Positions 5,786 through 13,879 are shown, numbered from the stretch's first letter. The stretch is 14,203 nt of DNA from Candidatus Gastranaerophilales bacterium (GCA_947625445.1 CANQOM010000024.1:1-14203), one strand, 5' to 3'. Program-made: numbers and translations. Notes: generated from the sequence alone by a model not told the origin.

Positions 5786-8536
5786 TTAGATTAATATGAC
5801 TGGTAAATTATTTTTAAATATGTAATTTAATAAGTTTTCAGGTATTTCATTTATTTGTTTAGTGGAAATAAAAGCATTAATTTTTGGGTTGTATATATTA
5901 ATTTCATTTACATATTTTGAATTGGCAAGGTCACTTAAAACATTTTCTATAGCTTCTTTTATTTTTTCACCTTTTAACTTTTTATTTCCTATTTTATATT
6001 GTTCATCATCTTTTATTTGTGAAATGTATTTGTACTTTGAAATTAATTTAAATAGTTCACCGTATTCATCTTTTGTTAAATTTAAATAATCACAAATTCC
6101 TTTGGGAATAAAACTTCTGTAATGTTTATCATTTAAATTTTTTGAAAAATTATTGAATCCCTTTTTTCTTCCGCTCATTTGATTGTATTTATCGGCATTT
6201 CCTATATTCACATTTTCAGCTTCGATAGATACTCCGTATTCACGTCCCGCATATACATCTCTTTCATTTGCTGACCTTAAAGAGCAGCTTAAATAACCAT
6301 CGTTTTGTATTTTTGTTAATTCGTTTGTAGTAGGTGCTGTAAATGATTCGAGATAGTTGTACATGTGAATCAGAATCTTTAAATTTTGTTTTGTTGTTTC
6401 AGGACTAAGTCCTATTGACTCTAAATCAGTATTATCATTTATATTTTTTAAATTTATTACTTTGTATTTTCTTCCCTTATATTCAATTTCAGGCAAAAGT
6501 TCAGGTCTTATTATTTTACTTGTAAAGATTAACTGGCCTGAAGAGTTAATTTCTTTTTGTTTTTTTAATATTGGAGATAATGAACTGTACTTAAGCGTGT
6601 CTTTATATTTTTCATAAAATCCGCTTGATACATTTTTTAAATCACTTCTTGTCATTATTACTGCCATTTTAAAATCATTTTTATGTCTGAAAAAGCTTGC
6701 CACCTCTTCAGGTGAAATTTCTTTTTTATTATATTTTTTATTCCAATTGTGGTTTTTGATTATTTCATAAATTCTGTCTTTTATTTCAATAGGGAACGGA
6801 AATTTTTTCATTATGTCTATTGAATAAAGGGCGGAAATGTTATCATGGTTATTATCAATTTCGTCTTCTCTTTTTGATATATCGTGAAGTAATATTGCTA
6901 ATTTTAAGCAGGTTTTATCTTCGTTTTCAAGTGAATCATATTCAGGGTCTTTTATGGCATCTTGTAATACCTTTAAAGTATGTATATCTAATGAATAACT
7001 ATGAATTGTATGTTGTTTTTTTCCTATTATATTTATAAATTCAGGAATCCCTTTTATTAGGGAATTGAAAACATAATCTGTATAATCATCTCCTGTTTGA
7101 ATTTCATTCTCTTTTATAAATTTGTTTGCGATATTATAAACTTTTTCTTCTGTTTCGTTTTCTTTATCCAGTTTTGATAAATTTATTATCCCGTTGTATC
7201 CTGTTATTCTCTGATTATCTTCTTGTATATCAATATTAAGTTCGTTTAAAATACTTTGTTTCCTTTCTTCCGGTATTGTGTTTAAAATATCGGTTAAATC
7301 TTGTAAAAATTGTTTTCTGGGATATTTTAGAGGTAGTCCTTCTTTTTTATATTTTCCCAGGTTTGTACTTTTTATTGTTTCATTGATTTTTGCATTATTA
7401 TTTGTTAAAAATCCGATTCCAAACTGTTTTATATCTTCTTTTGTTGTTTCAGTCGGATAAATTATATTATTTATTAAATCTTCAAATTCTTGTATTAATG
7501 AAGTTAAATTTAGTTTTTTTATTTCTTCGTCCATTAAATTTAAATCTCCTTCATCTATAAGATTTTGTATGTTCTTTAGTCCTTGAAGAAAATGTTGTTT
7601 TTCTTTTATATTTAATTCGTTTTTACATTGGATTCCAAGTAATTTTTTCATTATAAATTCTTTGGGGTTAGAATTATGGAATTTGTTTGGTTCTATTTTG
7701 TTTATTTTAAATAAAAGGTCTTTGTTTTCCTTGTATTCTTTAGAATTAAATATTTGTTTATATTCTCCGTTTTGACTAAATTCTGACACCATGTCTGGGG
7801 TAAAGTGCAGTCCCATTTCCAGTTTATCTTGACTGTTAATACTTTCCAATGATTTATTATGACATAATCGATGTATATCTTCTTCATTTATTCCTTTTTC
7901 ATATAATTTTTTTGCATAAATAAATTGACTTGAATCTAAAGAACCTAATGATATAGCTATGTATTGTTTAAATCCTATGCGTGAAAGTTCAATCATTTGA
8001 TTTATTTGTTCATCATAACAACGGCATACAGAGTCTGTTTGATATTCATTAAATCCTGAATTTAGTAATTTTATTGCGTTATTGTATATTTCTTCTCCCA
8101 TGGAAATAAATCTTAACGCATATTCTGTGCTAATGCCTTTTTCCAATAACGGTTTTAATAATTTTACCTGCTCTTTTTTAAGGCTTGAAAAATTTATTGC
8201 TTGTTGAACAGGAACTCCCATATTTAAAAATTCTATTACTGTGCTATATTCTTCTGTGCTTAATTCGGTCAAACATTGTGCAGTACTAAAACTTATAGAA
8301 TATTTATTTACTAAATCTATTATTTTATCTTTTTTTTCATCGTCTATTCGATTCCAATATTTATTTGTAAACCCTTTAAAAGAAATTTTAGATATGGGTT
8401 GAGAATGGGATGAATTTGAATAACAAAAAGTATCTGATAAATTTAAATTTGTACTTATTTTGTTTCCCATCGGATTAATTGTTTTATCAGACGATAATTT
8501 AGTAAAAGTATTGTATGATATTTGATTAATTTTCAT
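5786..8536 (-). CDS. Large HD-domain protein with SFKG tag and 27-residue helical repeats (paralogue B)
   Basis: A 916-residue paralogue of the downstream gene. Layout: serine/asparagine-rich N-terminus, ISFKG tag at 51-55, six tandem 27-residue helical repeats at 66-227, a lysine-rich linker, and the shared middle block (about 360-453: EGLPLKYPR, GYNGIINL). The HD domain is at about 512-633: YSLDIHTLKVLQ (His519), HDISK (551-555), His564, NHNW (595-598), Asp632. The C-terminal domain is at about 667-916: GQLIFTSKII, GYLSCSL (747-753), AENVNIG, QIKDDE (840-845), YNPKI (882-886). Over 69 aligned residues leading to the HDIxK motif, 46 are identical to the neighbour by hand count. The start at 8536 gives MKINQ; the ribosome site is weak (AAAAGAA). 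It is probably the first gene of a two-gene operon. The substrate and biological role are unknown; a secreted or host-directed role is only speculation. Confidence 0.9.
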   Translation of the reverse strand: MKINQISYNTFTKLSSDKTINPMGNKISTNLNLSDTFCYSNSSHSQPISKISFKGFTNKYWNRIDDEKKDKIIDLVNKYSISFSTAQCLTELSTEEYSTVIEFLNMGVPVQQAINFSSLKKEQVKLLKPLLEKGISTEYALRFISMGEEIYNNAIKLLNSGFNEYQTDSVCRCYDEQINQMIELSRIGFKQYIAISLGSLDSSQFIYAKKLYEKGINEEDIHRLCHNKSLESINSQDKLEMGLHFTPDMVSEFSQNGEYKQIFNSKEYKENKDLLFKINKIEPNKFHNSNPKEFIMKKLLGIQCKNELNIKEKQHFLQGLKNIQNLIDEGDLNLMDEEIKKLNLTSLIQEFEDLINNIIYPTETTKEDIKQFGIGFLTNNNAKINETIKSTNLGKYKKEGLPLKYPRKQFLQDLTDILNTIPEERKQSILNELNIDIQEDNQRITGYNGIINLSKLDKENETEEKVYNIANKFIKENEIQTGDDYTDYVFNSLIKGIPEFINIIGKKQHTIHSYSLDIHTLKVLQDAIKDPEYDSLENEDKTCLKLAILLHDISKREDEIDNNHDNISALYSIDIMKKFPFPIEIKDRIYEIIKNHNWNKKYNKKEISPEEVASFFRHKNDFKMAVIMTRSDLKNVSSGFYEKYKDTLKYSSLSPILKKQKEINSSGQLIFTSKIIRPELLPEIEYKGRKYKVINLKNINDNTDLESIGLSPETTKQNLKILIHMYNYLESFTAPTTNELTKIQNDGYLSCSLRSANERDVYAGREYGVSIEAENVNIGNADKYNQMSGRKKGFNNFSKNLNDKHYRSFIPKGICDYLNLTKDEYGELFKLISKYKYISQIKDDEQYKIGNKKLKGEKIKEAIENVLSDLANSKYVNEINIYNPKINAFISTKQINEIPENLLNYIFKNNLPVILI
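6638..6982 (-). other. HD domain of paralogue B, HDISK variant
   Basis: Residues 519-633. Metal ligands match paralogue A, but the glycine of HDIGK is replaced by serine (HDISK) and NHHW by NHNW. The motif YSLDIHTLKVL closely resembles the GlnD motif YTVDEHT. The ligands are intact, so catalysis is not excluded. Confidence 0.78.
7856..8341 (-). repeat. Six tandem 27-residue helical repeats in paralogue B
   Basis: Units at residues 66-92, 93-119, 120-146, 147-173, 174-200 and 201-227, all exactly 27 residues and contiguous. The consensus is roughly xxExYxxxIxLLxxGI followed by xxxxAxxxxxL: two short helices joined by a Gly-containing turn, as in an alpha-solenoid. I do not recognise a named repeat family; mTERF-like repeats show a similar L-x-x-x-G-I turn but are longer. 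Confidence 0.75.
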
Positions 8537-8577
8537 TTCTTTTGTTTTATTTTATTCAAACCGTGTAAAATATATTT

Positions 8578-8607
8578 TTGTTATTTGAATAAAAGAACGC
8601 AGATAAT
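8578..8607 (+). promoter_or_regulatory. Candidate promoter for the MORN-like gene
   Basis: TTGTTA (8578-8583) and GATAAT (8602-8607) are separated by 18 nt, giving a start near 8614 and a leader of about 140 nt. In DNA this AT-rich such matches arise by chance, so the call is weak. No riboswitch-like structure was recognised in the leader. Confidence 0.25.
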
Positions 8608-8753
8608 ACTTGTAAGAATCCCTGTTATTATGAGTGCAAGAGTAGATATAACAATTTGTATTTTTCTGCGTTTTTCAGTACAACTTGAAGTCTCCAGAAC
8701 ATGGCTGGCAAAATTTTTTTTTATAAGTTTTAAATCTGTTAATAAGGAGACAT
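8581..8753 (-). pseudogene. Possible frameshifted gene for a small single-pass membrane protein
   Basis: The minus strand is open from 8769 to a stop at 8581 without any ATG, GTG or TTG start. Its product ends in a basic cluster TEKRRK followed by a hydrophobic helix (IQIVISTLALIITGILTS, then IICVLLF) and a terminal lysine. An ATG at 8753-8751 lies just upstream in another frame and is followed by TCTCC. Removing one TC dinucleotide would join it to the open frame, giving a 56-residue protein starting MSLLTDLKLIKKNF. GC content here looks higher than in ordinary spacers of this genome, which fits a former or real gene. Alternatives are a sequencing or assembly error, an unusual start codon, or chance. 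No ribosome site precedes the ATG. Confidence 0.35.
8744..8749 (+). promoter_or_regulatory. Strong Shine-Dalgarno site
   Basis: AAGGAG lies 5 nt before the ATG at 8755 and fixes that start. It stands out because the neighbouring large minus-strand genes have weak or no ribosome sites. Confidence 0.8.
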
Positions 8754-8754
8754 T

Positions 8755-10323
8755 ATGAAAGTAACTACTTTATTGTCGTTTAATCAAAAATCATATTCTT
8801 TCGGAGCAAAAAAATTAAAAGATATTTCATACAGTGATTTTATAAATAATGGAGGAGTTACAAAATTTAATTCTGCAGTTAATAAAGATTCTTCTCCGTA
8901 TAATGGCAATATTATAACTGAGAACGGAGAATTTACAACAATTTCAAAATATGAAAATGGGCAGAAAAGCGGAGTTAAAGTAAGTTTGAAAACAAGAAAT
9001 AATTACTCTTGCTCTTTATTATCAACTAATTTTGACTTCTCAAAGAAACAAGTTAACCCTGACGGAAGTGTCAGCGTATATTATACAACGGATAATCAAA
9101 CATGTGATTATGAAGAAAATTATACTCCTAGTGGTAATTTGAAATCAGTAAAATATCAAAAGTATAAAAGAAAACAAGTTGAAATTCCTTCATTCGCTCC
9201 TAACAGATCAGTATATACTTATGTTCCTACAGATGAAGTTTTAAGCAGTGTGTTTGCAGAATTTTATACTGACGGAGTTTCTCTTAAATCCTTTAAAATA
9301 GATTCTTTGACAAATATATACGGTAATTTTACAACAAAAATTATAAATTATTCAGATAAAGGTACGGTTTTAAATAAAACTTTAAAAGAAAAAACTACAC
9401 TTTATAAAGATTTTATTATTGAAAATGAAATTTCAAAATTTGATGAAAATGGAAATTTCTTAAAATCTGAAGGTAAAAATTGTTACTACTATAATTCATT
9501 AAAAAATGAAATACCTTATGCATATTCAGACAAAATTATAACAAAACCTGATGGTAATAATAATTTTGTACAAAATGAATATGGCTGGAAAGTTTTAGAT
9601 AAAAATGGAGGAAATATTCCTATAATTATATATGGAATTAATTTGCATCCTAATACAATCAGACAACATAAAGGAAATACAATTGTCTATTATGATGGTG
9701 ATACAAAGAAAAAATATGCTTATACAAAGTTAAATGCTAATAAAAATCCTATAAAAATTGTTGATACAGAAAATGGAGTTACTACTAATGTATTTTATAA
9801 AGCCGATAATGCAATAGCAAAAAAATATGATAAAAATGGGAAATTACTTTCAACTGCGGCTTATGCTTATAATAAATATAATTATGAACTGATAAATATT
9901 GAATATTTTGATAACTCAGGTAAAACTTCAAAAGTAGAAACATACTGTGAAGGTAAATTACATCAAATCAGTTCATATAAAGACGGAAAAGTATCGAAAA
10001 AAACAAAATTTTTCTCGTCAGGTAAAATACATGCTGAAGCTTATTTTACTAACGGCAAGATGGATACTCAAATTGTTTATGAAAAAGATAATACAAAAAG
10101 AATTATTTTATATTTTGATAAAGGAAAATCAGAAGAAAATGTATTTTCTCCTAATGGAGAAATTATTTCAACTACAACTTATATAGACAAGTTGGCAACT
10201 AAAAGAGAACTTTTTAATTCTAAAGGGAATTTAACGGAAACAATATTATATCAAAAAGGTATTCCTGATTATTCAAAGTCAGAATCAAAGAAAAGAATAG
10301 TATTGAATGATGATAATTTTTAA
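8755..10323 (+). CDS. SFGA-tagged protein with MORN_2/YwqK-like hairpin repeats
   Basis: A 522-residue protein without a signal peptide or membrane helix. The N-terminus (KVTTLLSFN, then SYSFGAKK at 13-20) carries a short tag like the SFKG of the two large neighbours. The body is rich in Tyr, Asn, Lys and Gly. The C-terminal third (about 383-502) is a run of about ten 10-12-residue units of the form Y/F-x-x-G-K followed by a beta strand, for example SYKDGKVSKKT, YFTNGKMDTQ and FNSKGNLTET. Looser units occur earlier (KYENGQKSG, KFDENGNFLKS, KYDKNGKLLS). These resemble MORN_2/YwqK-type repeats, which form beta-hairpin ladders and are known from antitoxin-like and surface-associated proteins. 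No catalytic domain is recognised. It is a single gene ending at a strong terminator. Confidence 0.85.
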   Translation: MKVTTLLSFNQKSYSFGAKKLKDISYSDFINNGGVTKFNSAVNKDSSPYNGNIITENGEFTTISKYENGQKSGVKVSLKTRNNYSCSLLSTNFDFSKKQVNPDGSVSVYYTTDNQTCDYEENYTPSGNLKSVKYQKYKRKQVEIPSFAPNRSVYTYVPTDEVLSSVFAEFYTDGVSLKSFKIDSLTNIYGNFTTKIINYSDKGTVLNKTLKEKTTLYKDFIIENEISKFDENGNFLKSEGKNCYYYNSLKNEIPYAYSDKIITKPDGNNNFVQNEYGWKVLDKNGGNIPIIIYGINLHPNTIRQHKGNTIVYYDGDTKKKYAYTKLNANKNPIKIVDTENGVTTNVFYKADNAIAKKYDKNGKLLSTAAYAYNKYNYELINIEYFDNSGKTSKVETYCEGKLHQISSYKDGKVSKKTKFFSSGKIHAEAYFTNGKMDTQIVYEKDNTKRIILYFDKGKSEENVFSPNGEIISTTTYIDKLATKRELFNSKGNLTETILYQKGIPDYSKSESKKRIVLNDDNF

Positions 10324-10324
10324 T

Positions 10325-10358
10325 AAATAAAAAAGAGGCATTTGCCTCTTTTTTATTT
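10325..10358. terminator. Bidirectional rho-independent terminator
   Basis: A perfect 16-bp inverted repeat (10325-10340 with 10343-10358) with a 2-nt TT between the arms. The GC-containing core is GAGGCA/TGCCTC, flanked by A and T runs, so on either strand the core stem is followed by a U tract. It sits between convergent genes and serves both. It overlaps the stop codon (10355-10353) of the minus-strand SIMPL gene. Confidence 0.92.
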
Positions 10359-11093
10359 TACAGTAAATGTTGCACTGACTGTTGATACTACTTTTTTCTC
10401 AATAGTTGATGTATCATTTATTCCGTAATCATCCACTGCCGTTGAATCTATAGGAATAATTTGAAATACTCCTAATTTTGCACTTGTCATTACTCCAATT
10501 TTCCCGTTAGTACCTTTAACAAGACTTTTTGCTCGTTCCTTTGCATTTTTTGCAGCTTCTTCCGCAGTTTTTATTTTTATTTTATCCAAGTTTGATACAA
10601 AATATTGGACATCTCCTGAAGTTAAATTTACATCTTGATTAATTAAGACATTAACTTTTTTGGAAATTTCGGTAAGTTTATTTATATCTTTAGATTTAAC
10701 AGTAGCACTTTGTTCAACCGTGTATGATTCTATTTCGTTTGAATAGTTATAAGTTCCGGGGAATTTTTTATAATTAGGATGGCTTGAAACACTTGAAAAT
10801 ATTATATCTGTTTCATCGATTCCGTTTGTTTTAAAAAATGATTTAACTTTATTTGAGTCAATTTCAAGTTGATTATAACCTTCTTTTAATGTATTTGTAG
10901 TTGCTGAATAATTAACACTCCATGATGCAAAATCAGAAGTTACATTTTGACTGGCAGAACCTGTTACTCGTATTGTTTGATTTTGTAATTTTTGAAATTC
11001 TACAAGAGATTTTGATAAGATGTAAGTTGAAAATATGCATCCCAATGCAATAACAACTCCTAATAAAATGATTTGATAATCTTTAATTTGCAT
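10353..11093 (-). CDS. SIMPL-domain (DUF541, YggE-like) membrane-anchored protein
   Basis: A 246-residue protein with one N-terminal membrane helix (about 7-27, IILLGVVIALGCIFSTYIL) and an exported SIMPL domain (about 40-245). Family features include TIRVTGSASQNV (40-51), an alternation of beta strands with the helix EEAAKNAKERAKSLV, and a C-terminal strand STVSATFTV. SIMPL proteins such as YggE are linked to oxidative stress tolerance, and one member (SIMPL/IRAK1BP1) is eukaryotic; the biochemical role is unclear. AAGGAG, 6 nt before the ATG, gives a clear start. The gene follows the AsmA-like gene by 13 bp and is probably co-transcribed with it. Confidence 0.9.
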   Translation of the reverse strand: MQIKDYQIILLGVVIALGCIFSTYILSKSLVEFQKLQNQTIRVTGSASQNVTSDFASWSVNYSATTNTLKEGYNQLEIDSNKVKSFFKTNGIDETDIIFSSVSSHPNYKKFPGTYNYSNEIESYTVEQSATVKSKDINKLTEISKKVNVLINQDVNLTSGDVQYFVSNLDKIKIKTAEEAAKNAKERAKSLVKGTNGKIGVMTSAKLGVFQIIPIDSTAVDDYGINDTSTIEKKVVSTVSATFTVK

Positions 11094-11106
11094 TTTTTTC
11101 TCCTTC

Positions 11107-13863
11107 TTATTTTATTTTCTTTAAAGATGAAATAAAATTATTATGTTCAACATCGCCATCAACTTTAGTAAGAAATATCTGACAATCTTTTTCATCTGCT
11201 TCTATATCAGGTAATTGTTCCAGTTCTGCAGCATAGTAATTGGCATCGTTTCTTGATTTTAAGGGTATTCTGTTCGCTAAACTGTTTAATGAAAGGTTTC
11301 TTAAAAATCCTCCGAATCCTTTATGTCTGTTGCTAAATTTTGTGTATATTCTAAGAATAGCATCACAATTTTCTAAATTATAGCTTCCTATAATATATGC
11401 ACTTAAACTTGGTGAATACGATTTTATTTTCATTAATGAAATTACATTATTTTTTAATATCAAGTCACCTGTTATTTTATCAAAATTTCCCTCCGGAATA
11501 TTAATTATATCGGAAAAAATGCTTGGGCTTATCATTGTTAAAGGGTTTCTGAATACTGATGCAAAGTTTAATATATATTGAATTAATCCTATTTTTTGTA
11601 TAGTTCCGTTTGCTATCATAAATTGTATTCTGCCGTTTAATTTTAATGATTCATCTGTATTCAATTCAATTAATCCGCTTGCTTTACCCTGAACTTCCCT
11701 TTTTAAATTCAGTATAGCACCAAACATAGTGTCTGAATCTACTTCTTTTATACCTAATCTTAGATAATATTTGTGATTAATAAGGTCTAAATTTACTTTT
11801 GCATTTGTATATCCTTGTGCTATTTCAAATAAGTTTGTAGCCATATTAAATATGCCGTCTTTATTTAATGACATATTTGCTTCTATATTTGAAAAATTAA
11901 TTTCATTATAATTTCCTTTTAAAATTTTAACTTGTGCTTTTTCTACAATTATGTTTGTTACATCAAAAGTCATATTATTATCTTCAGAATTCTCAATATC
12001 TTCATTATTAAAATCGGCACTTTGGACGGGATTATTTAATGCTTTCATTATTCTTGCTACATCAATATTATCTATAACAAGCAATGTATCCCTGATAATA
12101 ATAGGAAATACAATTTTATTTAAAATGTTACCGTTAAATTCCCAAGAACATCTTCTGTATTTACCTTCCGCAGATATATTTATTAAATTATCTGTTGTTT
12201 GAATTTTACCTTTTCTTAAAAATGTTCTTTGTGATGGAATTAAAACCTTTTCTGCTTCAAGATTTCCGTTCAAAATCGGGAAACTCCCTGTATTTATAAA
12301 TTGCATACTTCCTTTAAATACACCTTTACGAAATAATCTTTGTCCTGTTAAAATATTCAAAAACTCACTGGGAAGCGGGTTGGGAATATTAAAACCCAAA
12401 TTTAATATTTTGCCGTTTAGAATATTTACATCTCCGTTTATAGTGATAATCGGTTTTACGTTCTTTGTTTCTTTGTTTAATTCTTTTGCTATATAATATT
12501 TTATTGTTTCTATATTTAAAATATCACCATTTAAATGCATTATTGCATTTAAAGCTCTGTCAAATTTTACCGGACTTAATGATGCACCTTCAACTAATAT
12601 ATCATCACCTTTTGAAATTTTGCCCATCATTTGTATGTCTATTTTATTATTTTTTATATCAATTATTGTTTTTGATTGACTGTTGCCTTTTAGGGTTAAA
12701 TTAACTCCGGAAGTTTTTGATACATATTTACTGAAAAAATCGTTAGTTAATAATGCTCTTAATATAATATTGGCATCCATATTTTCTAAATAATTTTTAA
12801 CGGTTCCTTCAAGAGTCATTGTGTTTGTTTTCTTATTATCATAATATCCTTTAAATTCCTTAAGAATTAAATTTTTGCTGTCTAAAACAATTTCTCCGTC
12901 TGTAACATTAAATGGCATATATGATAAAGGTATAAGCTTTCCTGAAATTTTGTTTATTTTTATATTCCCCATTATTGATGTTTTTGTAAGGAATATATTA
13001 AAATCAAAATTCCCGTTTAAATTTCCTATAGGTTCTAATGATTTTTTTACATCATTTTCAATAATATTAGTTTCCAATAGTTTTAATATGTCTGAAATAA
13101 GAAAGTTCTTTGCGAAAATATTTGCATTTAGTTTACCTTTTTGTGCATCTAAATTAAAAAACATTTTGGAATCATTAATATTTAAAGGGCAATTTTCAAT
13201 ATAAAGATGTTTATTTTTTATTACTACTTTATTATCATCTTTTATTGATAATTTTACTGACTTTTTATCTTTTATAATATTACTCTTAAAGTCAAAATGG
13301 ACGTATCTTTCAATTTTTTCTCGATTATCAATATTTAAATTGTCTGCTTTTATTTCAATTCTTGTATCTTTATTCGGGTAATATATTATAAAACTTTTAT
13401 TTAGATATAAAACCGAGTCAAATAAATCAACTTTCCAATCATTTTTTTGAGATTCTTTTTTCTTTTTATCTGTTGCAATAGAATCCATAAGTTTATTTGT
13501 GTCTAAAAATATATTGTCAGCTCCAAACTGTTCAACAATAATATTTTTTTTCAACACTTCGGCTAAAGATAGAGCTATATCTAAATTAGAAATATTTAAA
13601 AGATTTTCTTCTCCTTTATTAATTTCAATACTCTTCACTTCTAATTTAATTTTAGGCGAAAGTGAAGTTATTAATTTTGGATTTTTTATATCAATATCAA
13701 GTCCTGTTTGTGCTTTTGCTATTTTTTCAATTTTATTCAAAACTTTTTCGTTTGAAATAATATAAGGTAATCCTTTTAAGTAGATTCCTATAGCGGACAA
13801 TGACAGAAATATTACTGTCATTATTAAGTAAATTAATAATTTTATTACTGATTTTATCTTCAT
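11107..13863 (-). CDS. AsmA-like (AsmA/TamB/YhdP superfamily) envelope protein
   Basis: A 918-residue protein with an N-terminal membrane anchor (about 8-30) and a long periplasmic region of alternating beta strands. The segment after the anchor (KIAKAQTGLDIDIKNPKL and following) is the usual AsmA N-terminal pattern. The C-terminal AsmA_2-like part starts near residue 746 (IQFMIANGTIQKIGLIQYIL) and includes SYSPSLSAYIIGSYNL and a tail rich in Asp and Glu. Superfamily members form hydrophobic grooves that bridge inner and outer membranes and are implicated in phospholipid transport to the outer membrane, which supports a diderm host. The start at 13863 is the first in-frame Met of the anchor. 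A GGTGA lies too close to act as a normal ribosome site. It is the first gene of an operon with the SIMPL gene. Confidence 0.85.
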   Translation of the reverse strand: MKIKSVIKLLIYLIMTVIFLSLSAIGIYLKGLPYIISNEKVLNKIEKIAKAQTGLDIDIKNPKLITSLSPKIKLEVKSIEINKGEENLLNISNLDIALSLAEVLKKNIIVEQFGADNIFLDTNKLMDSIATDKKKKESQKNDWKVDLFDSVLYLNKSFIIYYPNKDTRIEIKADNLNIDNREKIERYVHFDFKSNIIKDKKSVKLSIKDDNKVVIKNKHLYIENCPLNINDSKMFFNLDAQKGKLNANIFAKNFLISDILKLLETNIIENDVKKSLEPIGNLNGNFDFNIFLTKTSIMGNIKINKISGKLIPLSYMPFNVTDGEIVLDSKNLILKEFKGYYDNKKTNTMTLEGTVKNYLENMDANIILRALLTNDFFSKYVSKTSGVNLTLKGNSQSKTIIDIKNNKIDIQMMGKISKGDDILVEGASLSPVKFDRALNAIMHLNGDILNIETIKYYIAKELNKETKNVKPIITINGDVNILNGKILNLGFNIPNPLPSEFLNILTGQRLFRKGVFKGSMQFINTGSFPILNGNLEAEKVLIPSQRTFLRKGKIQTTDNLINISAEGKYRRCSWEFNGNILNKIVFPIIIRDTLLVIDNIDVARIMKALNNPVQSADFNNEDIENSEDNNMTFDVTNIIVEKAQVKILKGNYNEINFSNIEANMSLNKDGIFNMATNLFEIAQGYTNAKVNLDLINHKYYLRLGIKEVDSDTMFGAILNLKREVQGKASGLIELNTDESLKLNGRIQFMIANGTIQKIGLIQYILNFASVFRNPLTMISPSIFSDIINIPEGNFDKITGDLILKNNVISLMKIKSYSPSLSAYIIGSYNLENCDAILRIYTKFSNRHKGFGGFLRNLSLNSLANRIPLKSRNDANYYAAELEQLPDIEADEKDCQIFLTKVDGDVEHNNFISSLKKIK

Positions 13864-13870
13864 ATCACCA

Positions 13871-13879
13871 TGATATAAT
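13871..13879 (+). promoter_or_regulatory. Extended -10 promoter, predicted leaderless start
   Basis: TGATATAAT matches the extended -10 consensus TGnTATAAT exactly, with TATAAT at 13874-13879. The ATG of the downstream gene is at 13887, 7 nt after the -10 box, where transcription itself should begin. There is no Shine-Dalgarno site and no good -35. A leaderless transcript is inferred. Confidence 0.6.

Noticed and set aside
7856..8341. CRISPR array or DNA direct repeat as the source of the periodicity in paralogue B
   Set aside because: The 81-bp period is visible only at protein level; the nucleotide units are diverged, lack identical repeats and lie inside an intact coding sequence.
2953..8536. 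Recent insertion or transposition as the cause of the tandem HD genes
   Set aside because: No transposase, inverted terminal repeats or target-site duplications are visible, and the paralogues are well diverged, which points to an old duplication.
8687..8719. Possible terminator CCAG-loop-CTGG followed by a T run on the plus strand upstream of the MORN-like gene
   Set aside because: The stem is only 4 bp and the T run is separated from it by CAAAA; no plus-strand gene ends here.
8522..8758. Plus-strand 78-codon open frame ending in an ATGA overlap with the gene at 8755
   Set aside because: It begins inside the start region of the minus-strand HD gene, has no ribosome site or recognisable pattern, and is antisense to the more protein-like minus-strand frame. 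The ATGA overlap is probably coincidental.
12875..13204. Plus-strand 109-codon open frame inside the AsmA-like gene
   Set aside because: It is a shadow frame opposite a continuous 918-residue protein and has no ribosome site or domain pattern.
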